35,699 nucleotides of DNA from Wohlfahrtiimonas larvae (GCF_002006755.1 NZ_MVDO01000074.1:1-35699); one strand, 5' to 3'; shown: positions 24,901 through 32,571, counted from the stretch's first letter. Notes: a model not told the origin generated them from the letters alone. Program-made: numbers and translations.

Positions 24901-25446
24901 TTAACCTTCTGTCGGCGCAACCACTTGTTGTTCTCCTGCTGAATTTTCAGATATTGGAGCTGTAGCAGTTTCATCACCTGCTGATGAAGCACCGCCTTCA
25001 CCAGGTAGAGTTACAAAACCAATATTCCCCAAACCAGCCTTACTTAATGAAGTAATTGTTTTAGCAACAATTTCATAAGGCACTTTAATATCAACATGAA
25101 ATTGTACCAATGGATTATAATCAGGCCCATTTTTAGCTAGAGCTTCTGATTTCAATGTTGTTAAAGTGTTTAACACTGCTTCATCTGAGTCCATTTTAAC
25201 TTCATTAATATGCACTTCAGAATCACCATTAATCGCAACTAAAATAGGTTTATTCTCCACTTGATCCGGCGTCGTTTTCTCTTTTAAATCGACAGCTTCT
25301 GGTAACTTTAATTGAACAGACTGTGTTACCAATGGTGCTGTAAGAATAAAAATGACCAAAAGTACTAACATGACATCGATCAATGGCACCATATTAATTT
25401 CAGCACGTGCACGAGAACTCGTACCACGTAAACGTCCAAATGCCAT
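24901..25446 (-). CDS. exbD: TonB-system proton channel subunit ExbD, with C-terminal tail
   Basis: A 181-residue inner-membrane protein with one transmembrane helix (MVPLIDVMLVLLVIFILTAPLV, residues 20-41) holding the conserved pore aspartate at 25. A periplasmic domain with VDLKEKTTPDQVENKPILVAIN follows. E. coli ExbD has 141 residues; the extra residues are a C-terminal low-complexity Gly/Ala/Ser/Thr/Glu tail from about 148 (GEGGASSAGDETATAP onwards). The Shine-Dalgarno GGAGC precedes the ATG. It starts 2 nt after exbB. Confidence 0.93.
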   Translation of the reverse strand: MAFGRLRGTSSRARAEINMVPLIDVMLVLLVIFILTAPLVTQSVQLKLPEAVDLKEKTTPDQVENKPILVAINGDSEVHINEVKMDSDEAVLNTLTTLKSEALAKNGPDYNPLVQFHVDIKVPYEIVAKTITSLSKAGLGNIGFVTLPGEGGASSAGDETATAPISENSAGEQQVVAPTEG

Positions 25447-25448
25447 GA

Positions 25449-26180
25449 TTAAGCTCCTTTTGTTTGGCTCTTATCGCAACAATCATTCTTGCAATGCACA
25501 CACTCACCACCTAATAAATTTAATAATTCATAAGCAAATGAATCTAATGCACCAATGGTTACTTGATTACGTCGAATCACCCAGCTATGTGCTAATACCG
25601 CAGGAATAGCAACGGCCAAACCCACACCTGTCATAATCAATGCTTCACCTACAGGGCCTGCAATCTTATCAATTGTACCTGCACCTGTTGAACCAATCTC
25701 AATCAATGCATGATAAATACCATACACTGTACCAAACAATCCAACAAAAGGAGCCGTTGCAGAGATAGCAGCCAAAGCTGTTACACCGTTTTCACAGCGT
25801 AAATTAATCTCATCTAATTTTGTGCTCAAAGCTCGTGTAATCACTTCACCTAATGAACCGCTATCTCTTAATGATCCGCCATGTGCTTTTTTATAACGTT
25901 GTACAGCATGCACTCCTGCATCTGTTAAAATTTCATGATAATTATTAGGCGTATGCTCCATTAAATAACCATCAATATCTTCTACTGACTTGGCATTCCA
26001 AAACATTTTTAAGAATTTTTTAGTATGGCGCTTTTCAGAAAAGCCTTGCAAAGCTTTCAAAAAAATAATGAGCCAAGATACGATAGACATCGTAATTAAA
26101 ATAACAAAGAGTATCTTACTCAACATATCAGCTTGGCCAATAAAGTTTTCAAAGCCCAATCCACTTACTTCTGGTTGCAT
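25449..26180 (-). CDS. exbB: TonB-system proton channel subunit ExbB, with cysteine-rich C-terminus
   Basis: A 243-residue MotA/TolQ/ExbB family protein. Three membrane helices are visible at residues 18-42 (ILFVILITMSIVSWLIIFL), near 130-155 (ALAAISATAPFVGLFGTVYGIYHAL) and near 175-195 (GEALIMTGVGLAVAIPAVLAH). The TAPFVGLFGTVYGI motif carries the conserved proton-path threonine and the helix-breaking glycines. The last 17 residues hold Cys227, His229, Cys230, Cys234 and Cys235 (CVHCKNDCC), which I do not know from E. coli ExbB. AAGGAAAA lies 4 nt before the ATG. It drives TonB with ExbD. Confidence 0.93.
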   Translation of the reverse strand: MQPEVSGLGFENFIGQADMLSKILFVILITMSIVSWLIIFLKALQGFSEKRHTKKFLKMFWNAKSVEDIDGYLMEHTPNNYHEILTDAGVHAVQRYKKAHGGSLRDSGSLGEVITRALSTKLDEINLRCENGVTALAAISATAPFVGLFGTVYGIYHALIEIGSTGAGTIDKIAGPVGEALIMTGVGLAVAIPAVLAHSWVIRRNQVTIGALDSFAYELLNLLGGECVHCKNDCCDKSQTKGA

Positions 26181-26219
26181 GTGTTTTCCTTTTTCACTTA
26201 AATAAACTTATAAATCAAT

Positions 26220-26993
26220 CTAGAATCTCAATTGATATGGCACTCGCACAACAATAGACTGTGCTTTACCATCCACAATGTATGGTTTTAAACGAACCTT
26301 ATGAGCAGCTGTCATTGCTGCTTTATCAATCTGATCATTCCCAGAGGATTTTTCTATCCTGACAGAGACAGCTTTACCTTGTTCATTAATCTTAATTAAT
26401 AAAATAGTTGTCCCACCTGTGCGGCGCATCAATACAGATCTTGGATAATTAGGTGCAGGTTTTGATAAAACAGAGATATCCTGCATAGAAAACACTCGAT
26501 TTTCTACACGTTTAGACTGACGCTTTGGCTGTGGCTTAGCTTCTTGTTTTTTCTTTTGTGGCTTTGGTTTTGGTTGTTCTTTTTTCTTCTCTTGAATTTT
26601 AGGTGCTTCAGGAGCTGGCTGTTTAGTGGTGATAATTTCTTCCTTCGGCTCTTCAATAACAGGCTCTTCAGGCACTTCTTCCACTTTCTCTTCGACAACT
26701 TCCTCTTCTTTAATTTCTTCCTTGATTTCTTCTTTAACTTCTTCCTCAGGCTCTGTAGGTTCTGTTAAAAGCTCTTCATCATCATGCTGATTTGTAATCT
26801 CTGCGGCATCATCAACACCCGCCAAACTTATGTTATGCATGATCATTGTTGAAGGCTCTAGCATAATTTGATGATCAGGCGAACGGCTACCTGCATAAGT
26901 AATACCATAAAGAAGACCGCCATGAAACAAAAAAACGCCCAACATAGCGGTCGCTACTAATGTTTTGCTAGTTTTATAGTGTTGTAACGGCAC
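26220..26993 (-). CDS. tonB: Energy-transducing protein TonB, GTG start
   Basis: A 257-residue inner-membrane-anchored periplasmic protein that transmits ExbBD energy to outer-membrane receptors. One transmembrane segment (residues 13-30, VATAMLGVFLFHGGLLYGI), then an acidic region (EEEVKEEIKEEIKEEEVVEE, near 78-97), a Pro/Lys/Gln-rich region (PKPKPQKKKQEAKPQPKRQ, near 142-160) and a C-terminal TonB domain from about 175 (APNYPRSVLMRRTGGTTILL, SSGNDQIDKAA). The initiator is GTG with AAGGAAAG 4 nt ahead; no ATG is near. It is first in tonB-exbB-exbD. Confidence 0.93.
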   Translation of the reverse strand: MPLQHYKTSKTLVATAMLGVFLFHGGLLYGITYAGSRSPDHQIMLEPSTMIMHNISLAGVDDAAEITNQHDDEELLTEPTEPEEEVKEEIKEEIKEEEVVEEKVEEVPEEPVIEEPKEEIITTKQPAPEAPKIQEKKKEQPKPKPQKKKQEAKPQPKRQSKRVENRVFSMQDISVLSKPAPNYPRSVLMRRTGGTTILLIKINEQGKAVSVRIEKSSGNDQIDKAAMTAAHKVRLKPYIVDGKAQSIVVRVPYQLRF

Positions 26994-27066
26994 AATCTTT
27001 CCTTCTTACATTCTAATGATTCAATTTAACAAACTGTTAGATTCTAGAAACAATATTCAGCTCAGA

Positions 27067-27095
27067 ATTATTCACATTTACAGCTGATATGTCAA
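27067..27095 (-). promoter_or_regulatory. Predicted sigma-70 promoter of tonB-exbB-exbD
   Basis: A consensus -35 TTGACA (27095-27090), a 17-bp spacer and -10 AATAAT (27072-27067). The leader to the GTG start would be about 65 nt. Confidence 0.72.
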
Positions 27096-27099
27096 TACA

Positions 27100-27120
27100 A
27101 ATAACAATTATTCTCATTTG
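27100..27120. promoter_or_regulatory. Fur-box-like operator upstream of tonB
   Basis: AAATAACAATTATTCTCATTT is read here in two parts because it is a 21-bp imperfect palindrome (AAATAACAAT, T, then ATTCTCATTT on the plus strand). It resembles the Fur site family with repeated NATWAT hexamers. It lies 4 bp upstream of the tonB -35, where Fur could interfere with RNA polymerase. Iron control of tonB is normal in gammaproteobacteria. Confidence 0.6.
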
Positions 27121-27197
27121 ATTATTGTCAAAATATTAAATAAAACCTATCAATACTAATTATCAATCAGTAAGTTAATCATTAAATAATACAAGTA

Positions 27198-27231
27198 TAA
27201 AAAAAGAGAAAGCTCATCACTTTCTCTTTTT
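27198..27231 (-). terminator. Intrinsic terminator of dps
   Basis: A perfect 12-bp stem AAAAAGAGAAAG (27231-27220 on the minus strand) / CTTTCTCTTTTT (27212-27201), loop TGATGAG, with more T on the minus strand. It lies 27 nt after the dps stop. Confidence 0.85.
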
Positions 27232-27258
27232 ATGATACAAATATATACAGTTAACACA

Positions 27259-27780
27259 TTATTTAATGCTATTGAGTGTCTCATATAAAAACCAAACTCG
27301 CTGTTCAGCCTGATCAATCCAATCATCCAACAAATTAGTTGTTGCATAATCATCATATTGATCAGTAATAACATGCAACGCTCTCAATTCTTGACCTAAG
27401 CGCTGATTATCTTCCATTAAAATTTCTAACATTTTTTGAGCATTCACAGCAGAGTCATTGTTATCTTTAATTGTTTGCAACTGAGCTATTTCCCCAATGG
27501 AATGAATGGTCACGCTGCCAATTTTGCGAACGCGCTCCGCAGCTGCGTCCACAATAGCTAAAATCTCACTTGCTTGATCATCCAATAACAGATGATATTC
27601 ACGAAAATGTGGGCCACTAACATGCCAATGGAAATTTTTAGTTTTTAAATATAAAGCAAATACATTTGCAAGTAACTGGTTTAAACCTTTGGTAATCTGT
27701 ACAACACCTTCTGACTCGATTGAAGTAGGAGCCCAACTGTTTTTTCTTTCCATTTCTTTTATTTTTGCTGATGCTTTCAT
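27259..27780 (-). CDS. dps: Dps family DNA-binding ferritin-like protein
   Basis: A 173-residue four-helix protein that oxidises and stores iron and protects DNA. The ferroxidase signature is complete: KTKNFHWHVSGPHFREYHLL, then DDQASEIL, giving the H, H, D and E ligands of the dimer interface. The N-terminus (MKASAKIKEMERKNSW) is lysine-rich, as needed for DNA binding in E. coli Dps. The ATG at 27780 is chosen since AAGGAG lies 6 nt upstream; an ATG at 27783 directly ahead is possible. A weak TATAAT (27876-27871) is upstream. Context beside TonB, SitABCD and MgtE suggests iron and oxidative-stress control. Confidence 0.93.
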   Translation of the reverse strand: MKASAKIKEMERKNSWAPTSIESEGVVQITKGLNQLLANVFALYLKTKNFHWHVSGPHFREYHLLLDDQASEILAIVDAAAERVRKIGSVTIHSIGEIAQLQTIKDNNDSAVNAQKMLEILMEDNQRLGQELRALHVITDQYDDYATTNLLDDWIDQAEQRVWFLYETLNSIK

Positions 27781-28385
27781 CATAATCTCCTTTTTCATAA
27801 TTAATGCATGAGTACTGATTCGTTGAAAATAATGATAACGCCACACTATATGAATGGCTATTTGATAGTCATTATATAAACTATAACTTTTTTTAATGAC
27901 ACAACCGATATCTGCTATCTGCCAAAAACCTTATTAGTTAATTTTTTTTTATAATAATCAACTATTGACTTAAAAAATCTCCAGATAATTTTTTAAAGCC
28001 TCATCTCATAAATAAGGCAAACAGATTGATAAATATATAAAAATAATTGGTAACACAATAACTAACCTTAAACCAGACATAATTTAGCATCCCAAAAATA
28101 ATGCCAAAATAAAAACATAATCAACAATATCAATTAACTAGATTAAAACATATTACATGCAACATTATTTTTACTACAAAATAGATACATCTAAGAGATA
28201 TAAATCAAAATTTCATTATAAAAAATATTAGAACAATAGTTTTTTTTATACTATACTTTTCCCAATTCTATGGAAGTGATCAATCTTTATATTACGCCCA
28301 TAAGAACAAATCAATTACATAAGATCATTAAGCATGTACTTAATCTTATGACTCTATTGTCATTGAGCTGTTTTAGGAGGTATTT
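27781..28385. other. AT-rich intergenic region between dps and the allB group
   Basis: About 600 nt, strongly A+T rich, with no convincing gene on either strand. It has the dps leader and a weak minus-strand TATAAT (27876-27871), a 9-bp AT repeat TTAAAAAAT (27970-27978) / ATTTTTTAA (27988-27996), overlapping TATACT hexamers (28247-28252, 28252-28257) that may be the -10 of the allB group, and a hairpin at 28318-28350. No tRNA or known riboswitch was seen. Confidence 0.5.
28318..28350 (+). promoter_or_regulatory. Inverted repeat upstream of the allB group
   Basis: CATAAG (28318-28323), a 3-nt bulge, ATTAAG (28327-28332), loop CATGTA, CTTAAT (28339-28344), CTTATG (28345-28350): 12 bp with one bulge. 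It lies 35 nt before the first ATG. It has no T-run; it could be an operator for a regulator of purine use, or a leader hairpin. Confidence 0.4.
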
Positions 28386-28601
28386 ATGCTACCCACAATA
28401 AGCTTAGAATCTAGTTTTATCACTAATTATTGTAGTATAAACTATAAAATTTCAGCCGATGAACAACCATATATCCCCTTGATAAAAGACATAAATCAAA
28501 AGCACATTTTTGATCTCTTTACACTAGGATTAATACAAGGATACATTTGTCCAACAATTTTACAGACTCTTTTGCTAAGGAGAAAACCAAATGAGTTATG
28601 A
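28386..28601 (+). CDS. 71-residue ORF overlapping allB, unknown
   Basis: I do not recognise this protein. It has the best Shine-Dalgarno in the window (AGGAGG at 28375-28380, 5 nt before the ATG) and it ends 11 nt inside allB, so its translation would be coupled to allB. Residues 40-63 (HIFDLFTLGLIQGYICPTILQTLL) are hydrophobic and may form a membrane helix. It might be a leader peptide, a small membrane protein or the remnant of a truncated gene. allB has its own AAGGAG at 28577-28582. Confidence 0.5.
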   Translation: MLPTISLESSFITNYCSINYKISADEQPYIPLIKDINQKHIFDLFTLGLIQGYICPTILQTLLLRRKPNEL

Positions 28602-29955
28602 CTTAATTATTAAAAATGGCTTAGTGATTCTCGAAACTGGTGAAACCAATATTGATGTTGCCGTTAAAAATGGCAAAATCGCAGCGCTTGGTTACGACTT
28701 AGGTGATGCCGAAGAAATCATTGATGCAGAAGGCTTAATCGTTAGCCCTGGCATGGTGGATGTTCATGTTCATATTACTGATCCAGGTGGCGTGCGCGCT
28801 GATTGGGAAGGATATGTCACAGGTACAAAAGCATGTGCCAAAGGCGGCGTGACAACTTTTGTAGAAATGCCATTAAACCAATTACCTGCAACAGTGAATG
28901 GTGAAAGCATTCGTAAAAAATATGCGGCAGGTCAAGATAAATTACGTGTGGATGTTGCATCATTTGGTGGCCTAGTGCCTTTTAATCTAGATGGTGGCAT
29001 TCAAGAATTGAATGATGAAGGCGTTGCAGCTTATAAATGCTTTATGGCAACGTGTGGCGATCCAACTTTAGATGGCGACTTCTCTAACGTAGATGATTAC
29101 GCATTGATGGAAGGCATGAAACAAATTGCTAAAACAGGGAAATTATTAGCAATCCATGCTGAAAATGCAGCAATCACAGATGCATTAGGCCGTGCTGCTA
29201 AAGCTCGTGGTGAAAAAACATTGGCAGAATATGTTGCAACCCGCCCTGTATTCACCGAGGTTGAAGCAATCCGCCGTGCGATTTTCTTCGCTAAATTAAC
29301 AGGTTGCCGTATTCACATCTGTCACGTTGCATGCCCAGAAGGCGTTGAAGAAGTCATCAAGGCACGTGAAGAAGGTTTAGATATTACATGTGAAACTTGT
29401 GTTCATTACTTATACTTCACAACAGATGAATTAGACTCCATTGGCATGTCAGCTAAATGCTCACCACCAATCCGTGATCAGGCAGCGCAAGATGGCTTAT
29501 GGAAATATGTTATTTCAGGTGCCGTTATCACTGCTGTATCAGATCACTCACCTTGCACACCAGATTTAAAAGATAAAGACAATGCATTTGATGCTTGGGG
29601 CGGTATTTCAGGCGTACAAAACAACGTTGATATCCTATTTGATGAAGGCGTACAAAAACGTGGTTTATCTTTAAAAGCATTTGCTGATTTGATTGCAACT
29701 AAACCATCAGAACGCTTTAACTTACCAATGAAAGGCTCTATTGCATTGGGTAAAGATGCTGACTTTGTATTCATTAAACCACAATCAGCTTACACTTTGA
29801 AAGCTGAAGACTTGGAATATCGCAATAAGTTCAGCCCTTACGTTGGCCGCACAATCAATGCACAAATTGCTCGTACAATTTTACGTGGCAAAACAATTTA
29901 TGCATTAGGACAAGGCGTAACTGAAGGTGCAGTGGGTCAATTTATTCGCCGATAA
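28591..29955 (+). CDS. allB: Allantoinase
   Basis: A 454-residue amidohydrolase-fold enzyme that opens allantoin to allantoate. It equals E. coli AllB (453 residues) in length and pattern: DLIIKNGLVILE at the start, the metal-binding DVHVHITDPGG near residue 58, EMPLNQLPATVN near residue 93, the carbamylated-lysine segment AAYKCFMATCGDP near residue 145, the metal histidine in IHICHVACPEG near residue 241, AKCSPPIRD near residue 288 and the catalytic SDHSPCTPD near residue 313. It ends with YRNKFSPYVGRTI and ILRGKTIYALG. Related dihydropyrimidinases and hydantoinases are excluded by the CSPPIRD and SDHSPC contexts. The Shine-Dalgarno AAGGAG is 8 nt before the ATG. Confidence 0.95.
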   Translation: MSYDLIIKNGLVILETGETNIDVAVKNGKIAALGYDLGDAEEIIDAEGLIVSPGMVDVHVHITDPGGVRADWEGYVTGTKACAKGGVTTFVEMPLNQLPATVNGESIRKKYAAGQDKLRVDVASFGGLVPFNLDGGIQELNDEGVAAYKCFMATCGDPTLDGDFSNVDDYALMEGMKQIAKTGKLLAIHAENAAITDALGRAAKARGEKTLAEYVATRPVFTEVEAIRRAIFFAKLTGCRIHICHVACPEGVEEVIKAREEGLDITCETCVHYLYFTTDELDSIGMSAKCSPPIRDQAAQDGLWKYVISGAVITAVSDHSPCTPDLKDKDNAFDAWGGISGVQNNVDILFDEGVQKRGLSLKAFADLIATKPSERFNLPMKGSIALGKDADFVFIKPQSAYTLKAEDLEYRNKFSPYVGRTINAQIARTILRGKTIYALGQGVTEGAVGQFIRR

Positions 29956-30002
29956 AATCGGCATATACACAACTTTTGAGAGTAGTTGTTAAAGGAAAAA
30001 TT

Positions 30003-31397
30003 ATGGCAAATACAGAAAACCATGAAGTCTGCGAAAAAGCTGCTAACATTGATCAATCGCTATTACCCAAAAAAGCTGAAGAACGCACCGTTGGCCCATT
30101 AGGATATGTATTCATGTGGATTGGTGATGGCATCAATCTTGGCAATATGACCTTGGGTGCTAGTTTAGTTGTAGCAGGATTAGCAACTATGAACATCTAC
30201 CAAACCTTCGCTGCTGCTTTAATTGCGATTGGGATAATCTCCACTGTATTTGCCTTAAATGATCGTGTGGGTTATCGCACAGGTATTCCTTATGTTGTTC
30301 AATTAAGGATGTCATTTGGCGCAAAAGGTGCAATCATCTCTTCCCTTCTGCGTGGTATTCCTGCCGTTGTTTGGTACGGTTTCCAAAGTTGGATCGGTGC
30401 TACAGCTTTAAATGAAATTGTAAAAGTATTCTCTGGCCATACCTTTGATAATATCTTTATCTGTTTCTTAGCATTGCAAGCGATTCAAATCGTATTATCA
30501 CTCTATGGCTTCCATGCGATTAAATGGGTAGAAATCTTAATTTCACTAGTTGTCATTGCTGCTTTAATTTATGTATTCATCATCTTATTGCAACCACATC
30601 ATCTAACGAAAATCACTGATACTTGGGTCAATACTCCGGGTACTTGGGGCTTGCCATTCTTCGGTTTCATTATGATGTTCTTAGGCAATTACGCTGCCAT
30701 TTTCTTAAGTGCAGCTGACTATTCGCGTGAATTGAAAACTGGCATCAGCGATGGTAAACGCGGGTTCTTATACTTCTTACCAATCGTAATTGCATACGGC
30801 TTTGTATTAACCATTGGTGTAATGTTAGCTTCTGCAACTGGCAATACAAACCCAGTGCAAGCATTTGCGATCATTGTTGAAAATGATTACATCACTGTCG
30901 CAGTATCAGCATTCATTGTATTGGGTGCTATTGCTGTGAACATGGTTGCAAACATTGTGCCACCTGCTTATGTGATCACTTTAATTACTAAGATGAAGTA
31001 TAAGCCTGCTGTTGTGTTAACTGGTTTATTAGCAATCGCCGCTTGCCCTTGGGTTTTGGTTGATGAAAACTCAGCGAAAGGCTTACAGATCTTCATATTA
31101 ACGTATTCAGCATTTTTAGGCCCAATTGTTGCGATCTTACTATTGGAATACTATGTATTAAGAAAACAGCAAGTAGATGTGCAGGAGCTTTACAACACAT
31201 CAGGACAATTTGCAGGCTTCAATAAAGCTGCAATCATTGCAATGTTGATTGGTGCAGGCGCTGCATTCATTGAAGTGAATTTGGCTTGGATTGTTGGATT
31301 TATTGTGGGCGGTGTAGCTTACATGATCTTAACTAAAGTGGCTTTCTTAGATTCGCCATTCCGCAAAGGAACGATCTTTGAAGACAAACAAAAATAG
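30003..31397 (+). CDS. NCS1-family nucleobase/allantoin permease
   Basis: A 464-residue protein with about 12 transmembrane helices in the nucleobase:cation symporter-1 family (PucI, YbbW, CodB relatives). It has GPLGYVFMWIGDGINLGNM near residue 33, VPYVVQLRMSFG-like sequence (IPYVVQLRMSFGAKGAIIS), IPAVVWYGFQSWIGATALN near residue 117, SAADYSRELKTG near residue 235, and NMVANIVPPAYVI. Its place 47 nt after allB makes allantoin the first choice; cytosine, uracil or hydantoin are possible. The ATG at 30003 is chosen since AAAGGAAA lies 4-5 nt ahead; an upstream TTG lacks one. A short hairpin (29948-29962) spans the allB stop. Confidence 0.88.
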   Translation: MANTENHEVCEKAANIDQSLLPKKAEERTVGPLGYVFMWIGDGINLGNMTLGASLVVAGLATMNIYQTFAAALIAIGIISTVFALNDRVGYRTGIPYVVQLRMSFGAKGAIISSLLRGIPAVVWYGFQSWIGATALNEIVKVFSGHTFDNIFICFLALQAIQIVLSLYGFHAIKWVEILISLVVIAALIYVFIILLQPHHLTKITDTWVNTPGTWGLPFFGFIMMFLGNYAAIFLSAADYSRELKTGISDGKRGFLYFLPIVIAYGFVLTIGVMLASATGNTNPVQAFAIIVENDYITVAVSAFIVLGAIAVNMVANIVPPAYVITLITKMKYKPAVVLTGLLAIAACPWVLVDENSAKGLQIFILTYSAFLGPIVAILLLEYYVLRKQQVDVQELYNTSGQFAGFNKAAIIAMLIGAGAAFIEVNLAWIVGFIVGGVAYMILTKVAFLDSPFRKGTIFEDKQK

Positions 31398-31423
31398 TTA
31401 AATCAAATACCCTGTAAAACTAA

Positions 31424-31450
31424 AAATGCCTGACTTGTTCAGGCATTTCT
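31424..31450 (+). terminator. Intrinsic terminator after the permease gene
   Basis: A perfect 10-bp stem AAATGCCTGA (31424-31433) / TCAGGCATTT (31439-31448), loop CTTGT. The T-tail is short (TTTCTAT). Confidence 0.75.
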
Positions 31451-31492
31451 ATATAATACTCACAAAACTAATATCAACTTATCTCTATCACA

Positions 31493-32116
31493 ATGAAAGA
31501 ATTAATCTTAATTAGACATGGCGAAGCTGAACACCTAACAAATAATCTTACTGGAGGTTGGAGCGACCATCCTTTAACAGAATTAGGTATGCAACAAGCT
31601 TTCAAAACCGCACAAAGCATCTATAGCTATTTATTAAATAATGCACACATTAGTTTATATAGCAGCGATCTTATACGTGCACAAACTACAGCACAACAAA
31701 TTCAGTCTCACCTTAAAATTAATCAAATTCATTATCATCCAGGTTTACGCGAATTAAATAATGGTATTGCTAAAAATATCTCTATAGATGATGCAAAAAA
31801 ATTGCTAAACCCTATCACACACCCCACATTAGATTGGATTCCATATCAAAATGGAGAAAGTTGGAGAATGCTCAACCAGCGCATTGATACAACAATGGAA
31901 GAAATTCACTCACATACCCATGATGATACTGTCATTATTATTTCACATGCTAATGCCATTATTTGCATGATACATTGGTGGCTGAATATCAAAGAAGATC
32001 ATCACCTTACAAATATTATGTACAGCATCGATCCTTGTAGCATCACACATTTAATTCAAGATAAACATGGGTGTTTGACTATTAAAAAGCTGAATGATAC
32101 TTCTCATTTAAAATAA
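31493..32116 (+). CDS. Histidine phosphatase family protein (phosphoglycerate mutase-like)
   Basis: A 207-residue member of the histidine phosphatase superfamily. The catalytic LIRHGEAEH is at residues 6-14, the second conserved segment LYSSDLIRAQTTAQQI is near residue 55, and the later histidine is in IIISHANAIICM near residue 148. The RHG motif and fold assign the catalytic type but not the substrate; broad-specificity phosphatase is likely. CobC-type alpha-ribazole phosphatase belongs to this family, and cobD is 30 kb away, but nothing proves that role. A TATAAT at 31452-31457 lies upstream and there is no clear Shine-Dalgarno. Confidence 0.82.
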   Translation: MKELILIRHGEAEHLTNNLTGGWSDHPLTELGMQQAFKTAQSIYSYLLNNAHISLYSSDLIRAQTTAQQIQSHLKINQIHYHPGLRELNNGIAKNISIDDAKKLLNPITHPTLDWIPYQNGESWRMLNQRIDTTMEEIHSHTHDDTVIIISHANAIICMIHWWLNIKEDHHLTNIMYSIDPCSITHLIQDKHGCLTIKKLNDTSHLK

Positions 32117-32131
32117 CGTAAGTTTAAAGCA

Positions 32132-32168
32132 AAAGCCTTCTTAGATTACTAAGAAGGCTTTCTTGTTT
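32132..32168. terminator. Bidirectional terminator between the phosphatase gene and rnpB
   Basis: A perfect 13-bp stem AAAGCCTTCTTAG (32132-32144) / CTAAGAAGGCTTT (32149-32161), loop ATTA. On the plus strand CTTGTTTT follows; on the minus strand the stem is followed by TGCTTT. It ends the phosphatase transcript and probably rnpB. Confidence 0.85.
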
Positions 32169-32517
32169 TGCGAGTCGATCTATAAGCCGGGTTCTGTCGA
32201 GAATTATCATTCATCTAGGGATACAATCACTCATATCCTCAAGCAACCTACCCGAATACAGTGCGGATCACACTATGCATATTCCTATTTGGTCTTGCTC
32301 CAAGTGGGGTTTACCTCAGCTACATCAAGTCACCTTGTGTACGGTGCGCTCTTACCGCACCTTCTCACCCTTACCGAGACTTTCATCTTTAGGCGGTTTA
32401 ATTTCTTCAGCACTTTCCATCAGCTCACGCTGTCTAGACGTTATCTAGCACTTTGATCCGTGGAGCCCGGACTTTCCTCGGATGATTTCTCACACGCGAT
32501 AATCCAATCAACTCACG
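32165..32517 (-). ncRNA. rnpB: RNase P RNA (M1 RNA)
   Basis: The ribozyme subunit of RNase P, about 350 nt. The 5' conserved core GAGGAAAGTCCGGGCTCC (32479-32462 on the minus strand) and the 3' conserved ACAGAACCCGGCTTA (32197-32183) are the P4-forming regions of every bacterial type A RNA. Between them are GGTGCGGTAAGAGCGCACC, GGAGCAAGACCAAATAGG and GGGTAGGTTGCTTGAG, as in E. coli M1. Helix P1 forms from GTGAGTTGAT (32516-32507) with ATCGACTCGC (32179-32170), 10 bp with G-U pairs, which sets the ends to within a few bases. A promoter lies just ahead. Confidence 0.96.
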
Positions 32518-32522
32518 CGAGA

Positions 32523-32550
32523 ATTATCCTCTCTTCACAAAAAATGGCAA
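32523..32550 (-). promoter_or_regulatory. Predicted promoter of rnpB, overlapping the antiporter terminator
   Basis: -35 TTGCCA (32550-32545), a 16-bp spacer, -10 GATAAT (32528-32523); the start 6-7 nt later matches the 5' end predicted from P1. The -35 box is part of the terminator stem of the upstream antiporter gene. Confidence 0.72.
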
Positions 32551-32571
32551 CCCTTTTTCAAGAATTGCCAT
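32538..32571 (-). terminator. Intrinsic terminator of the NhaD-type antiporter gene
   Basis: A 12-bp stem with two G-U pairs: ATGGCAATTCTT (32571-32560 minus) and AAGGGTTGCCAT (32555-32544), GAAA tetraloop, followed on the minus strand by T6 (32544-32539). Confidence 0.85.

Noticed and set aside
26504-26768. Overlapping Lys-rich and Phe-rich open frames within tonB
   Set aside because: They are shadows of the repetitive Glu/Pro/Lys codons in tonB.
27851-27884. OxyR site upstream of dps (ATAG/CTAT quartets)
   Set aside because: Several ATAG and CTAT words occur, but not at the 7-nt spacing OxyR needs.
32163-32456. A 97-codon plus-strand open frame
   Set aside because: It is entirely antisense to rnpB and its product has no likeness to a protein.
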